From: an uncultured Woeseiaceae bacterium
GTDB lineage: Bacteria > Pseudomonadota > Gammaproteobacteria > Woeseiales > Woeseiaceae
Reading direction: 5' to 3'
DNA length: 5,604 nt
NCBI GenBank assembly: GCA_947259435.1
Contig: CAMYMP010000353.1
Coordinates: forward strand, 1-5,604
The notes under the pieces are model-generated. The model had not been told where the DNA came from, did no database searches, and was given only the letters and a program-made list of their open reading frames with translations. The first letter of the stretch is position 1; every line of letters begins with the position of its first letter. The translations under genes and the position numbers were made by a program. This document shows, in pieces, positions 1 to 5,604 of the stretch.

Positions 1-1205
1 ATGTCCCACATCGGCAGGAACACGCCGAGCGCGAGCACGAGCACCACGGCGCCGACCGAGACGATCAGTATCGGCTCGATCGCCGCGCTGAGATTGTCGA
101 GATCGTAGTCCACTTCACGTTTGTAAAAGTCTGACGATTCTTCCAGGAGTTCAGGCAACGCGCCGGTTTCCTCGCCCAGCGCGATCATCTGTAGTATCAG
201 CGGTGTGAATAAACCGCTTTTGGCCCCCGTGCTCGACAACGACTCGCCACGTTCTATGCCCGTGCTAAGCAGCGACATCTTTTGGCCGAGCCAGTTATTG
301 CCGATCGACGCCGACACCGTGCGCAGGGTTTCGTTGATTGGCAGCCCGGCACTCAGCGACACAGCCAGTGAACGCGTTATCCTTGACAGCGCAGCGTTAC
401 GCATGATTATTCCGGTTACGGGAATACTGAGTTTCCACCTGTCCCAGCGCATTCGACCGGCCTCGGACTTAACGTACGCCATAGCGGCCACGACGATAAT
501 GGCGCCGGCGCCAAGCACAACCATCCAGTAGTTAACGGCGAAATTCGAGACGCCCATGATGATTCGGGTCGGCAGTGGGATATCGTCGCCCAGGGTGCGA
601 AATATCGGTGCGAAATTCGGGATCACGAAAACCGTGATAATGGCAAGTGCGATCGCAATCGCGATCAGCACGATTACCGGGTAACGTATCGCCGACTTGA
701 CGCGGTCGCGCACCTCCTGGTCCATGCTCAGGTATTCGTACAGCCGTTGAAATGCGACATCGAGCGTGCCGGTGGCCTCGCCGATTTCGATCAGATTCAC
801 AAACAGGGGTGAAAAGATCGTCGGATGGGCCCGCATTGATTTCGAGAGTTCGCGGCCTGACTCTAGGCTCGCGATCACCTCGACCAGCGCAGATTTCAGG
901 ACCTGATTGTGGGTTGTCTGCATCAGCCCCGTCAGCCCGCGCAGCAGCGGAAGTCCGGTGCGCGTAATCGTGTGCATTTGGCGGCAGAACAGCACCAGGT
1001 CCTTGGTCGTCGGTTGACCGCCGCTGTAACGCGCGACGAGGTCCGACATCGTCAGGCTGCCCGTGGTGGTCAGGTCACGAATCTCGACCGGCGTGACGCC
1101 AATGCTGACGAGACGTCCGGCGACCGCATCGGCAGAGTTGCCATACAGCTTGCCGGTTATTAGCGCGCCGTTGGCTGATCGTCCCTTGTAAGCGAATTCA
1201 GCCAT
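1..1205 (-). CDS. mshG: MshG-type inner-membrane platform protein (GspF/PilC family), 3' end outside window
   Basis: The polytopic platform protein that couples the MshE motor to pilin insertion and extraction in the inner membrane. The frame gives 401 codons from ATG 1205 (MAEFAYKGRS) to LPMWD at the left edge; family members usually end only a few residues after the (F/Y)LPMW(D/S) motif, so it is nearly complete. Two GspF domains are visible: the first about residues 70-195 (LFCRQMHTITRTGLPLLRGL, then FVNLIEIGEATGTLDVAF), the second about 273-399 (SRITRSLAVSLSAGLPINETL, then QMIALGEETGALPELL). The membrane helices are about 174-197, 222-243 and 375-397. The N-terminal YKGRSANG segment is usual for the family. 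The ATG lies in ATGGCTGA, overlapping the mshE stop by 8 nt, with only a weak AAGG about 12 nt upstream, so translational coupling to the ATPase is likely. No frame break was seen. Confidence 0.92.
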   Translation of the reverse strand, partial: MAEFAYKGRSANGALITGKLYGNSADAVAGRLVSIGVTPVEIRDLTTTGSLTMSDLVARYSGGQPTTKDLVLFCRQMHTITRTGLPLLRGLTGLMQTTHNQVLKSALVEVIASLESGRELSKSMRAHPTIFSPLFVNLIEIGEATGTLDVAFQRLYEYLSMDQEVRDRVKSAIRYPVIVLIAIAIALAIITVFVIPNFAPIFRTLGDDIPLPTRIIMGVSNFAVNYWMVVLGAGAIIVVAAMAYVKSEAGRMRWDRWKLSIPVTGIIMRNAALSRITRSLAVSLSAGLPINETLRTVSASIGNNWLGQKMSLLSTGIERGESLSSTGAKSGLFTPLILQMIALGEETGALPELLEESSDFYKREVDYDLDNLSAAIEPILIVSVGAVVLVLALGVFLPMWD

Positions 1206-2685
1206 CGGGGTGCGCACCTTCGCCCGCCACAATTTCATTAACAACGGTCTCGTCGTCGCCGTCGAGACCGCCGGCAATACGAATCACTTCCTCGAGAGAC
1301 GTCACACCCTCAATGGCATAGTCCAGCGCGCAGTTGACGAGTGGTACGTAACTGCGTTTCTTGGCTGCCAGCGACACGAATTCGCCCAGGTCTTCACGGC
1401 GTAACGCATCGGTGAGCCCGTTGTCCATCTCCAGCATTTCGTAAACGCCGATGCGCCCACGGTAGCCGGTGAGCTGGCAGTAATTGCAGCCGCGCCCGCG
1501 TTTAAATTCGAGCTTGGCGGAGCCCTTGGCTCCCACCTGTGCTTTCAGCCAGGTGCTTTGCCCCGGCGACAGCTCGATCGGTTCGGCGCAACTCTCGCAA
1601 ACGCGCCGCACCAGTCTTTGCGCGACGATACCCTGCAACGCAGCACCGATCAGATACCCTGGCGCACCCATGTCCAGCAGGCGGCTTGCGGTAGCCATCG
1701 CATTGACCGTGTGCAGGGTCGAGAAGACGAGGTGTCCTGTCATCGCGGCGCGCAGACCGATATCGACCGTCTCGCGGTCACGCATTTCGCCAACCAGAAT
1801 AATGTCCGGGTCCTGACGCAACGCTGTGCGCAGCACGCGGCCGAAATCCAGGCCGATACGCGCGTGCACCTGGACCTGATTGACACGCTCGAGCCGATAT
1901 TCAACCGGGTCTTCGACCGTGATTATTTTTGTCGCGGGTTTATTGACGTAGTTCAGGGCCGAGTAGAGCGTCGTGGTCTTGCCGCTGCCGGTCGGTCCTG
2001 TCACGAGGACCATGCCGGACGGTCGCTCGATCATGCGGTAGAAACGCTCCAGTACGTCCTTCGGCATTCCGAGTTTTTCGAGACTGAGCAGATTGGCCGA
2101 GTGATCCAGCAGCCGCAGCACGATTGACTCGCCAAACTGAACCGGCAACGTGGATACGCGGATATCCAGTGTCGTCTCATTCACACGGACAGAGAAGCGT
2201 CCGTCCTGAGGCAGCCTCTTTTCCGATATGTCGAGCCCGCTCATTAGTTTCAGGCGAGTCACGAGTGCACTCGCAACGCCGCGTCCGTCGATGACATGTT
2301 CCTGCAGCACGCCATCGACACGCTGCCGAATCCGCAGCACGAATTCGTCGGGCTCGATGTGAATGTCCGATGCGCTGACCTGCACCGCGTCCCGGAACAT
2401 GGACTGCAGCAGCTTGATGACTGGCGCTTCGGCCGAATCTTCGTCCGCTGTCAGCTCGTCGATATCAATGCGCGCCTCACCGAGGTCTTCTTTTACCTCC
2501 GCCGCAAGAGCATTAATTTCATCCGTGCGCCGGTACATGATATCGATCGTGCGCAGCAGTTCTGATTCGTTCACCAACGCAATGTTCACGGTCGTGCCGA
2601 GCAGTCGCTTCAGCTCGTCATGCGCAAAAATATCGGTGGGATCTGCCATGCCAACCAGCAAACCCTCTTTTTCCTGCTTGAGCAC
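1198..2685 (-). CDS. mshE: mshE ATPase portion (GspE/PilB-family assembly ATPase), split from its N-terminal domain
   Basis: The cytoplasmic hexameric ATPase that powers pilus extension. Counting from the GTG at 2685 (495 residues): the rest of the N-terminal domain with LLVGMADPTDIFAHDEL (9-25); an N2 region starting around residue 88 (VIKLLQSMF, then SASDIHIEP); Walker A GPTGSGKT (230-237); Asp box TVEDPVEYRL (256-265); Walker B ILVGEMRD with catalytic Glu300; His box AMTGHLVFSTLHT (314-326); and a zinc-binding tetracysteine (C363, C366, C400, C403). An acidic tail of about 20 residues follows the usual EEVIRIAGG end. All catalytic motifs are intact. The homology continues upstream of the GTG as RLRAL (to about 2700), so GTG 2685 is only the first possible start codon in this frame, not the ancestral one. 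Other possible starts include ATG 2649 (MADPTDIFA). Ribosome sites for both are poor (GGAG 13 nt before GTG; GAGGG 13 nt before ATG). The 3' end overlaps mshG by 8 nt. Confidence 0.88.
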   Translation of the reverse strand: MLKQEKEGLLVGMADPTDIFAHDELKRLLGTTVNIALVNESELLRTIDIMYRRTDEINALAAEVKEDLGEARIDIDELTADEDSAEAPVIKLLQSMFRDAVQVSASDIHIEPDEFVLRIRQRVDGVLQEHVIDGRGVASALVTRLKLMSGLDISEKRLPQDGRFSVRVNETTLDIRVSTLPVQFGESIVLRLLDHSANLLSLEKLGMPKDVLERFYRMIERPSGMVLVTGPTGSGKTTTLYSALNYVNKPATKIITVEDPVEYRLERVNQVQVHARIGLDFGRVLRTALRQDPDIILVGEMRDRETVDIGLRAAMTGHLVFSTLHTVNAMATASRLLDMGAPGYLIGAALQGIVAQRLVRRVCESCAEPIELSPGQSTWLKAQVGAKGSAKLEFKRGRGCNYCQLTGYRGRIGVYEMLEMDNGLTDALRREDLGEFVSLAAKKRSYVPLVNCALDYAIEGVTSLEEVIRIAGGLDGDDETVVNEIVAGEGAHPDG

Positions 2686-2914
2686 GAGCGCGCGCAGTCT
2701 CCAGGCGCTTGGCCAGAAACTTGTAGAGCTCGCTCTCTTCGATCGCGCCGACTTCGGTAAGCGCCCGACCGAGCTTGTGCCCGCTCTGCTTTTGCAGCGT
2801 CAGCGCCTGCTCGAGCTGGTCCTGCGTAATTGCGCCGGCTTCCAGCAACAGTTCTCCGAGCCGCAACTTCTTGCGGCGAGACATTTTCGATACAACAGCG
2901 CTCGGTTTACTCAT
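2618..2914 (-). CDS. mshE: mshE N-terminal fragment: MshEN c-di-GMP-binding domain, then out-of-frame tail
   Basis: The 98-residue frame begins with an ATG 15 nt after the mshL stop. Residues 18-70 match the bipartite MshEN c-di-GMP motif almost perfectly: motif I runs from RLGELLLEAG to ALTLQ (24 residues), a 5-residue spacer KQSGH follows, then motif II from KLGRALTEVG to FLAKR (24 residues). The hydrophobic, Gly and RLG/KLG positions are kept; the last position of motif II is Arg instead of the usual Gln. In the known family this domain binds c-di-GMP and activates the extension ATPase. After Leu71 the frame departs from the family: residues 72-98 (beginning ETARARAQAG) are Arg/Ala/Gly-rich and look like an out-of-frame reading of the ATPase coding sequence, ending at a TGA at 2618-2620. 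The ATPase continues in another frame. This is therefore the front part of a disrupted mshE, or a naturally detached sensor domain. The ribosome site is weak (GAG about 9 nt upstream). Confidence 0.85.
   Translation of the reverse strand: MSKPSAVVSKMSRRKKLRLGELLLEAGAITQDQLEQALTLQKQSGHKLGRALTEVGAIEESELYKFLAKRLETARARAQAGKRGFAGWHGRSHRYFCA
2696..2707 (-). other. Frame-shifting deletion junction inside mshE
   Basis: Reading on the minus strand, AAG CGC CTG (Lys-Arg-Leu, end of MshEN motif II) ends at 2702. A single G (2701) follows, and from 2700 AGA CTG CGC GCG CTC reads RLRAL, which matches the family only in the next frame. In intact MshE/GspE-type proteins a segment of about 26 residues, containing the LP-x-(I/V)-D-L and LLPE-x-x-AR elements, separates these two blocks. 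Restoring the frame needs an insertion of length 2 mod 3, so roughly 77 nt appear to be missing. The estimate of 26 residues comes from remembered family sequences, not an alignment. Confidence 0.75.
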
Positions 2915-2929
2915 GTTCTGCTCGTGCCC

Positions 2930-4633
2930 TTAGGTTCCGGAACCGCCCTTGATTCGCTCCAACGAGTCGCCTGCCATTTTTGTCCAGGTGTCATCGCTGT
3001 CGATAACGATGGGTTTAAGCAGGATCACAAGCTCGGTCTTTCTTTCCACCGAACGCTTGCTCCTGAAAAGGCGGCCAACACCCGGGATTATGCTCAGGCC
3101 CGGCACCCCGAAATTCTCGTCGCTCATTGAATTGCGCATCAGACCGCCGATCACGATGATCTGCCCGCTGCGGGCTTTGACGATGCTGTCGGACTCGCGA
3201 ATCTCGCTGAATGCGAGCGGCAGCGTATCGGTCTCGCCCGACACCGTCAGGACCTTTTGTTGATCAGTAACCTCGCTGACCGTCGGGTGGATATGCAGCG
3301 TCACTTCACCATCCGCACTGATCTGCGGCGTTACGTCCAGGGCTATGCCGGAGAAGAACGGCGTCAACTCGACATCCCTGGAGGTGGTAGACGAAGTGCC
3401 CGTGACTGTATTACTGGACACGTCCGTAACGAAAAACTCGTCGGTACCTGCCTTGATTACGGCTTTTTGGTTATTGAGCGTCGACACCCGAGGACTCGAC
3501 AGAACGCGCGTATCGCCCTGCTCCGACAACAGTTCCAGGAACGAATTGAAGTCACCGATATCGAAGGCCATCGTGAATGCTCCACCCAGTGTCGATGACA
3601 GGAACCCTGAAACCGTGCTACCTGGCTCCACGGTAATCGGCGCACCGCCGAGGTCGCTCGGGTCGCCGGTATAGCCCGGTGGCGGCGCATTTTGTCCGAA
3701 CGTGTAGGTATCGCCGCCGCTGTTCTGCGCAACGGCGACCCAGTTAATGCCCGACCGGTAACCGTCGCTGAGCTGAACCTCGACGATCTTGGCTTCCAGC
3801 ACCACCTGGCGTTGCGCAATATCCTGAATCGCTTCGAGGTAATCACCGATGCTGCGAAGCTTGTCAGGCATCGCGCGGACGACAATAACGCCGGTCTGAG
3901 AGTTGACGACCACCTGATGCCCTTCAGCGTCGCCGATCATTTGCTCCAGCGTGTCCTGCAGCTCGGTCCAGAAATCGGCCTCGTAACTGGTTTCGATACC
4001 GGAGCCGCTGATCTGCTGCATGTCCTGTGAGGAGCTGTCGAACGACTGGTTACCCATCCCGCCGACGAGGGCACTGTTGTTTTGCCGACCGCTCTGTCTT
4101 GCCTCACTGACCTGACCCGAGCTCACGCGCGTACGCGATACGCCGGAGCGCTGCAGGTTGAGGTAGTTAATCTGGAATATCCGGCTCTGCAGCGTCGCCG
4201 GAAAGACAACGTAGCCTGCGGGACCGCGGCGAAAGGAATAGCCATAGACTTCACTAACGAGCTCGAGAACCTCTCCGACAGTCACGTCCTGCAGCTGCAG
4301 TGAGATGGAGCCGGTGACTTCGGGATGCACAACGATGTTGTTCTGTGTCTGATCGACGAGCGCCATGAAGAAAGCCTGCGCAGGCGTGTCTTCGCTGTTG
4401 AGGTCGAAACGCTCCTCCGGCGGCCTTACCGGCATCGGCGTCGCTGGCTCAGCAGCCTGTGGCGGGGCCACTTCTGCGGGCGGCGGGGTCGTGGAGGCAT
4501 CCTCCAACGCCGTCTCGATGCTGCCACGCGTTACGTCGCCCCGGGCAGGTGCCGATTCGCGCGTTGGCATCAGCGCGTCGCAGCCGCTCAGGGCAATGAG
4601 CGAAGCGCTCACGATCAGAGTTTTCATAAACAT
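2930..4633 (-). CDS. mshL: MshL-type lipoprotein secretin (outer-membrane pilus pore)
   Basis: A 567-residue secretin, expected to form the multimeric outer-membrane channel for the pilus. Features in order: lipoprotein signal peptide with lipobox LSGC (Cys18); a Pro/Ala-rich linker (about 45-72); an N0/STN-like domain (about 78-150: LVDQTQNNIVVHPEV, then VGEVLELVSEVYGYSF); a Ser/Gln/Asn-rich low-complexity stretch (about 167-215) as in MshL proteins; an N1/KH-like repeat (about 220-275, VVVNSQTGVIVVRAMP); and the C-terminal secretin domain (about 276-545), with VLEAKIVEVQLSDGYRSGINW, VLSSPRVSTLNNQKA, the IIVIGGLM segment, PGLSIIPGVGRLF and TELVILLKPIVI. The ATG at 4633 is chosen because GGAG lies 10 nt upstream; an ATG two codons later is possible and leaves the lipobox intact. 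It lies 22 nt after mshK and 15 nt before mshE. The frame is unbroken and full length for the family. MshL is preferred over PilQ or GspD because of the neighbours and the size. Confidence 0.9.
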   Translation of the reverse strand: MFMKTLIVSASLIALSGCDALMPTRESAPARGDVTRGSIETALEDASTTPPPAEVAPPQAAEPATPMPVRPPEERFDLNSEDTPAQAFFMALVDQTQNNIVVHPEVTGSISLQLQDVTVGEVLELVSEVYGYSFRRGPAGYVVFPATLQSRIFQINYLNLQRSGVSRTRVSSGQVSEARQSGRQNNSALVGGMGNQSFDSSSQDMQQISGSGIETSYEADFWTELQDTLEQMIGDAEGHQVVVNSQTGVIVVRAMPDKLRSIGDYLEAIQDIAQRQVVLEAKIVEVQLSDGYRSGINWVAVAQNSGGDTYTFGQNAPPPGYTGDPSDLGGAPITVEPGSTVSGFLSSTLGGAFTMAFDIGDFNSFLELLSEQGDTRVLSSPRVSTLNNQKAVIKAGTDEFFVTDVSSNTVTGTSSTTSRDVELTPFFSGIALDVTPQISADGEVTLHIHPTVSEVTDQQKVLTVSGETDTLPLAFSEIRESDSIVKARSGQIIVIGGLMRNSMSDENFGVPGLSIIPGVGRLFRSKRSVERKTELVILLKPIVIDSDDTWTKMAGDSLERIKGGSGT

Positions 4634-4643
4634 GAGTTGTGTT

Positions 4644-4647
4644 CTCC
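4644..4647 (-). promoter_or_regulatory. Shine-Dalgarno site of mshL
   Basis: GGAG on the minus strand lies 10 nt before the ATG at 4633, within the 22-nt gap between mshK and mshL. The second in-frame ATG (4627) would be 16 nt away, so the upstream ATG is the better start. Confidence 0.55.
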
Positions 4648-4655
4648 AATGATCT

Positions 4656-4982
4656 TCATCGGCGCAACGGCCTCTCGTTCAGGCCGACCGTGATGCGCTC
4701 GCCGTCCTTCTCCAGGATCAGATGGTCTTTCTCAATTGCGATGACAGTGCTGCCCTCCACCGAACCGCCGACACCCACGCGTCGACCGTTGACGATCGCG
4801 ACTCGCCGCTTTGATGAAACGATGATGGCATTGACTGCAAAGCGCGGCGCATCGCTTATGCCGAGTGCGTCAGGCACATACGGACGCGTCGGATCTCGCA
4901 AAAATTCATCCGCGAGGCTGAGGCCAGAGAGGCCCGTCAGCAGCAGCATCAGGATGACCAGTTTGTTGATTCGCTTATGCAC
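4656..4982 (-). CDS. mshK: MshK-like small exported pilus biogenesis protein
   Basis: A 108-residue protein, if started at the GTG at 4982, with a classic signal peptide: basic HKRINK, a hydrophobic stretch VILMLLLTGLSGLSLA, and likely cleavage before DEF. The mature part begins with LRDPTRPYVP. A DP(T/F)RP motif early in the mature chain is characteristic of MshK and of PilP/GspC-type periplasmic proteins. The remainder is a short beta-rich domain (residues such as AIIVSSKRRVAIVNGRRVGVG and an ITVGLNE end) resembling the PilP/GspC homology region that contacts the secretin. The likely role is a periplasmic link between the MshJ layer and the MshL secretin. I prefer the GTG start over the ATG at 4997 because AGGAG lies 7 nt before it, giving an 8-nt overlap (GTGCATAA) with the MshJ-like gene; the ATG has only a weak ribosome site. 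Function is inferred from motif and position. Confidence 0.7.
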   Translation of the reverse strand: MHKRINKLVILMLLLTGLSGLSLADEFLRDPTRPYVPDALGISDAPRFAVNAIIVSSKRRVAIVNGRRVGVGGSVEGSTVIAIEKDHLILEKDGERITVGLNERPLRR

Positions 4983-5604
4983 CGATCCACTCCTCATCCA
5001 GACTCAGTGTGCTCACCTCAATGCGGATACGGTTGCGCGGATACTCGATGACGTCCAGTTCAAGCACTTGCCAATAGAGCCTCCACGGCAGCGACTCAAT
5101 CGCATTCAGGTACTCGAGGCAGGCGATGTAGCTGCCCTCGACCTCGATTTCGAGGCCATGTCGATAAAAGGTGACCCCGCTATCGTCGCCGTCCGTTGAG
5201 AGGAATTCGGGTGAGGTATTGCGGATACGCACCAGCTTCAGACGGGCTTGTTCTTTAAGAACGCCTTCGAGTACGCGGGCCATTTCGGATGGATCAATCA
5301 GTTCAGCCGCATGGTTGCCCAGCGTTGCGTTGATCTCGTCAATTCGGTTGCGCAGGGATGCTATGCGCGAACGCTGCTGCTCGCCGCCGCCGGCAAGCTG
5401 CAGAATCTGATCTTCCAGGCTGCTGTTTGCCACCGATATGCTTTCTTCGAGCACCGTCAGTTCCGCGCGCGACTGACTCGCGCGTTTGGCGAGCGGCTGC
5501 ATCAGCAGCATGTGCCACAGCATCGCAATCAAGACCAGGCAAGTCGCCAGCACTAGCAGCCGCTCGCGCGGTGACAGCGCGTCTACCTTCGACAACAGCG
5601 GCTC
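4975..5604 (-). CDS. mshJ: MshJ-like (PilO-like) pilus assembly protein, 5' end outside window
   Basis: Probably the bitopic inner-membrane protein of the MSHA machine that, like PilO/GspM, helps align the platform with the secretin. The 209 codons in the window show a short cytoplasmic start with a SPRERLL segment, one membrane helix (about residues 16-36, LLVLATCLVLIAMLWHMLL), a heptad-like coiled coil (about 40-95) and a C-terminal alpha/beta region (about 100-205) typical of PilO-like folds. A TTG at 5595 could start translation, but the frame stays open to the window edge (Glu-Pro-Leu precede it), and I expect the true start a few codons upstream of 5604. It overlaps the next gene by 8 nt. 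The assignment rests on topology plus position directly before an MshK-like and an MshL-like gene. Sequence identity in this family is low, so the family call is firmer than any detailed function. Confidence 0.75.
   Translation of the reverse strand, partial: EPLLSKVDALSPRERLLVLATCLVLIAMLWHMLLMQPLAKRASQSRAELTVLEESISVANSSLEDQILQLAGGGEQQRSRIASLRNRIDEINATLGNHAAELIDPSEMARVLEGVLKEQARLKLVRIRNTSPEFLSTDGDDSGVTFYRHGLEIEVEGSYIACLEYLNAIESLPWRLYWQVLELDVIEYPRNRIRIEVSTLSLDEEWIGA
4990..4995 (-). promoter_or_regulatory. Shine-Dalgarno site deciding the mshK start
   Basis: On the minus strand GAGGAG lies 7 nt (TGGATCG) upstream of a GTG at 4982. It sits inside the last codons of the mshJ-like gene. It supports GTG at 4982 rather than the in-frame ATG at 4997, which itself overlaps the site. 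Translation coupled to the upstream gene is likely. Confidence 0.65.

Noticed and set aside
205..531. Plus-strand 108-codon frame at the left end
   Set aside because: It is antisense to mshG, whose frame is continuous and shows both GspF domains.
1558..2127. Plus-strand open frame of 189 codons
   Set aside because: It lies entirely antisense to the Walker and zinc-binding motif region of the ATPase, has no family resemblance and no convincing ribosome site.
2618..2703. Programmed ribosomal frameshift joining the two mshE frames
   Set aside because: A one-base slip would restore the frame but not the roughly 26 missing family residues, and no slippery heptamer or clear downstream stem was seen at the junction. 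A deletion explains it better.
2363..3130. Plus-strand open frame of 255 codons spanning the mshL/mshE boundary
   Set aside because: It is antisense to two well-supported conserved genes, its product is Ser/Arg/Leu-rich without recognisable domains, and long antisense frames are common in G+C-rich coding DNA.
3457..3885. Minus-strand 142-codon frame inside mshL
   Set aside because: It is an alternative frame of the secretin domain, which is itself intact and conserved; the product is Arg/Ser-rich and unlike any family.
4980..4997. ATG at 4997 as start of mshK (113 residues)
   Set aside because: The GTG at 4982 has AGGAG at an ideal 7-nt spacing and gives a cleaner signal peptide beginning HKRINK; the ATG would need a weaker site. 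It remains possible.
4639..5199. Plus-strand open frame of 186 codons
   Set aside because: It is antisense to mshK and part of mshJ; its composition looks like a complementary-strand shadow with no domain.
1..5604. Promoters, terminators, RNA genes, repeats, CRISPR or mobile elements
   Set aside because: No intergenic gap exceeds 22 nt, and no direct or inverted repeats, tRNA-like folds or transposase remnants were recognised by eye; the operon's promoter and terminator must lie outside the window.

Overview
The window is coding almost throughout, and every credible gene reads on the minus strand. They form one tight cluster for a type IV pilus assembly machine of the MSHA (mannose-sensitive haemagglutinin) type. 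In transcription order, right to left, the genes are: an MshJ-like (PilO-like) protein open at the right edge, an MshK-like small exported protein, the MshL-type lipoprotein secretin, the MshE-type assembly ATPase, and the MshG-type (GspF/PilC family) inner-membrane platform protein, which runs off the left edge a few codons before its expected end. Gaps are 15 and 22 nt, and two junctions are 8-nt overlaps (GTGCATAA and ATGGCTGA). One polycistronic transcript with translational coupling is therefore likely. No promoter, terminator, RNA gene, repeat, CRISPR array or mobile element was found.

The gene set, the moderately high G+C content and the protein sequences fit a gammaproteobacterium, perhaps an environmental or marine one. 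This is inference; no marker in the window fixes the taxon. Compared with the Vibrio order J-K-L-M-N-E-G as I recall it, mshM and mshN are absent between mshL and mshE.

How the parts should work together: MshL forms the outer-membrane pore. MshJ and MshK are probably alignment and periplasmic subcomplex parts linking inner and outer membrane. MshG is the membrane platform that couples to the cytoplasmic hexameric ATPase MshE. MshE hydrolyses ATP to extend pili and, in the known family, is controlled by c-di-GMP bound to its N-terminal MshEN domain.

The main anomaly is in mshE. The N-terminal part, with a complete tandem 24+5+24-residue MshEN c-di-GMP motif, and the ATPase part lie in different reading frames. 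At about position 2700 the sequence passes directly from the end of MshEN motif II to the RLRALV segment that in intact homologues lies about 26 residues further on. This looks like a frame-shifting deletion of about 77 nt (length = 2 mod 3), not a single-base error. It may be a real mutation, an assembly error, or a split gene that detaches the c-di-GMP sensor from the motor. Everything else looks like an ordinary, well-preserved MSHA locus; I see no sign of an undescribed system beyond this break.
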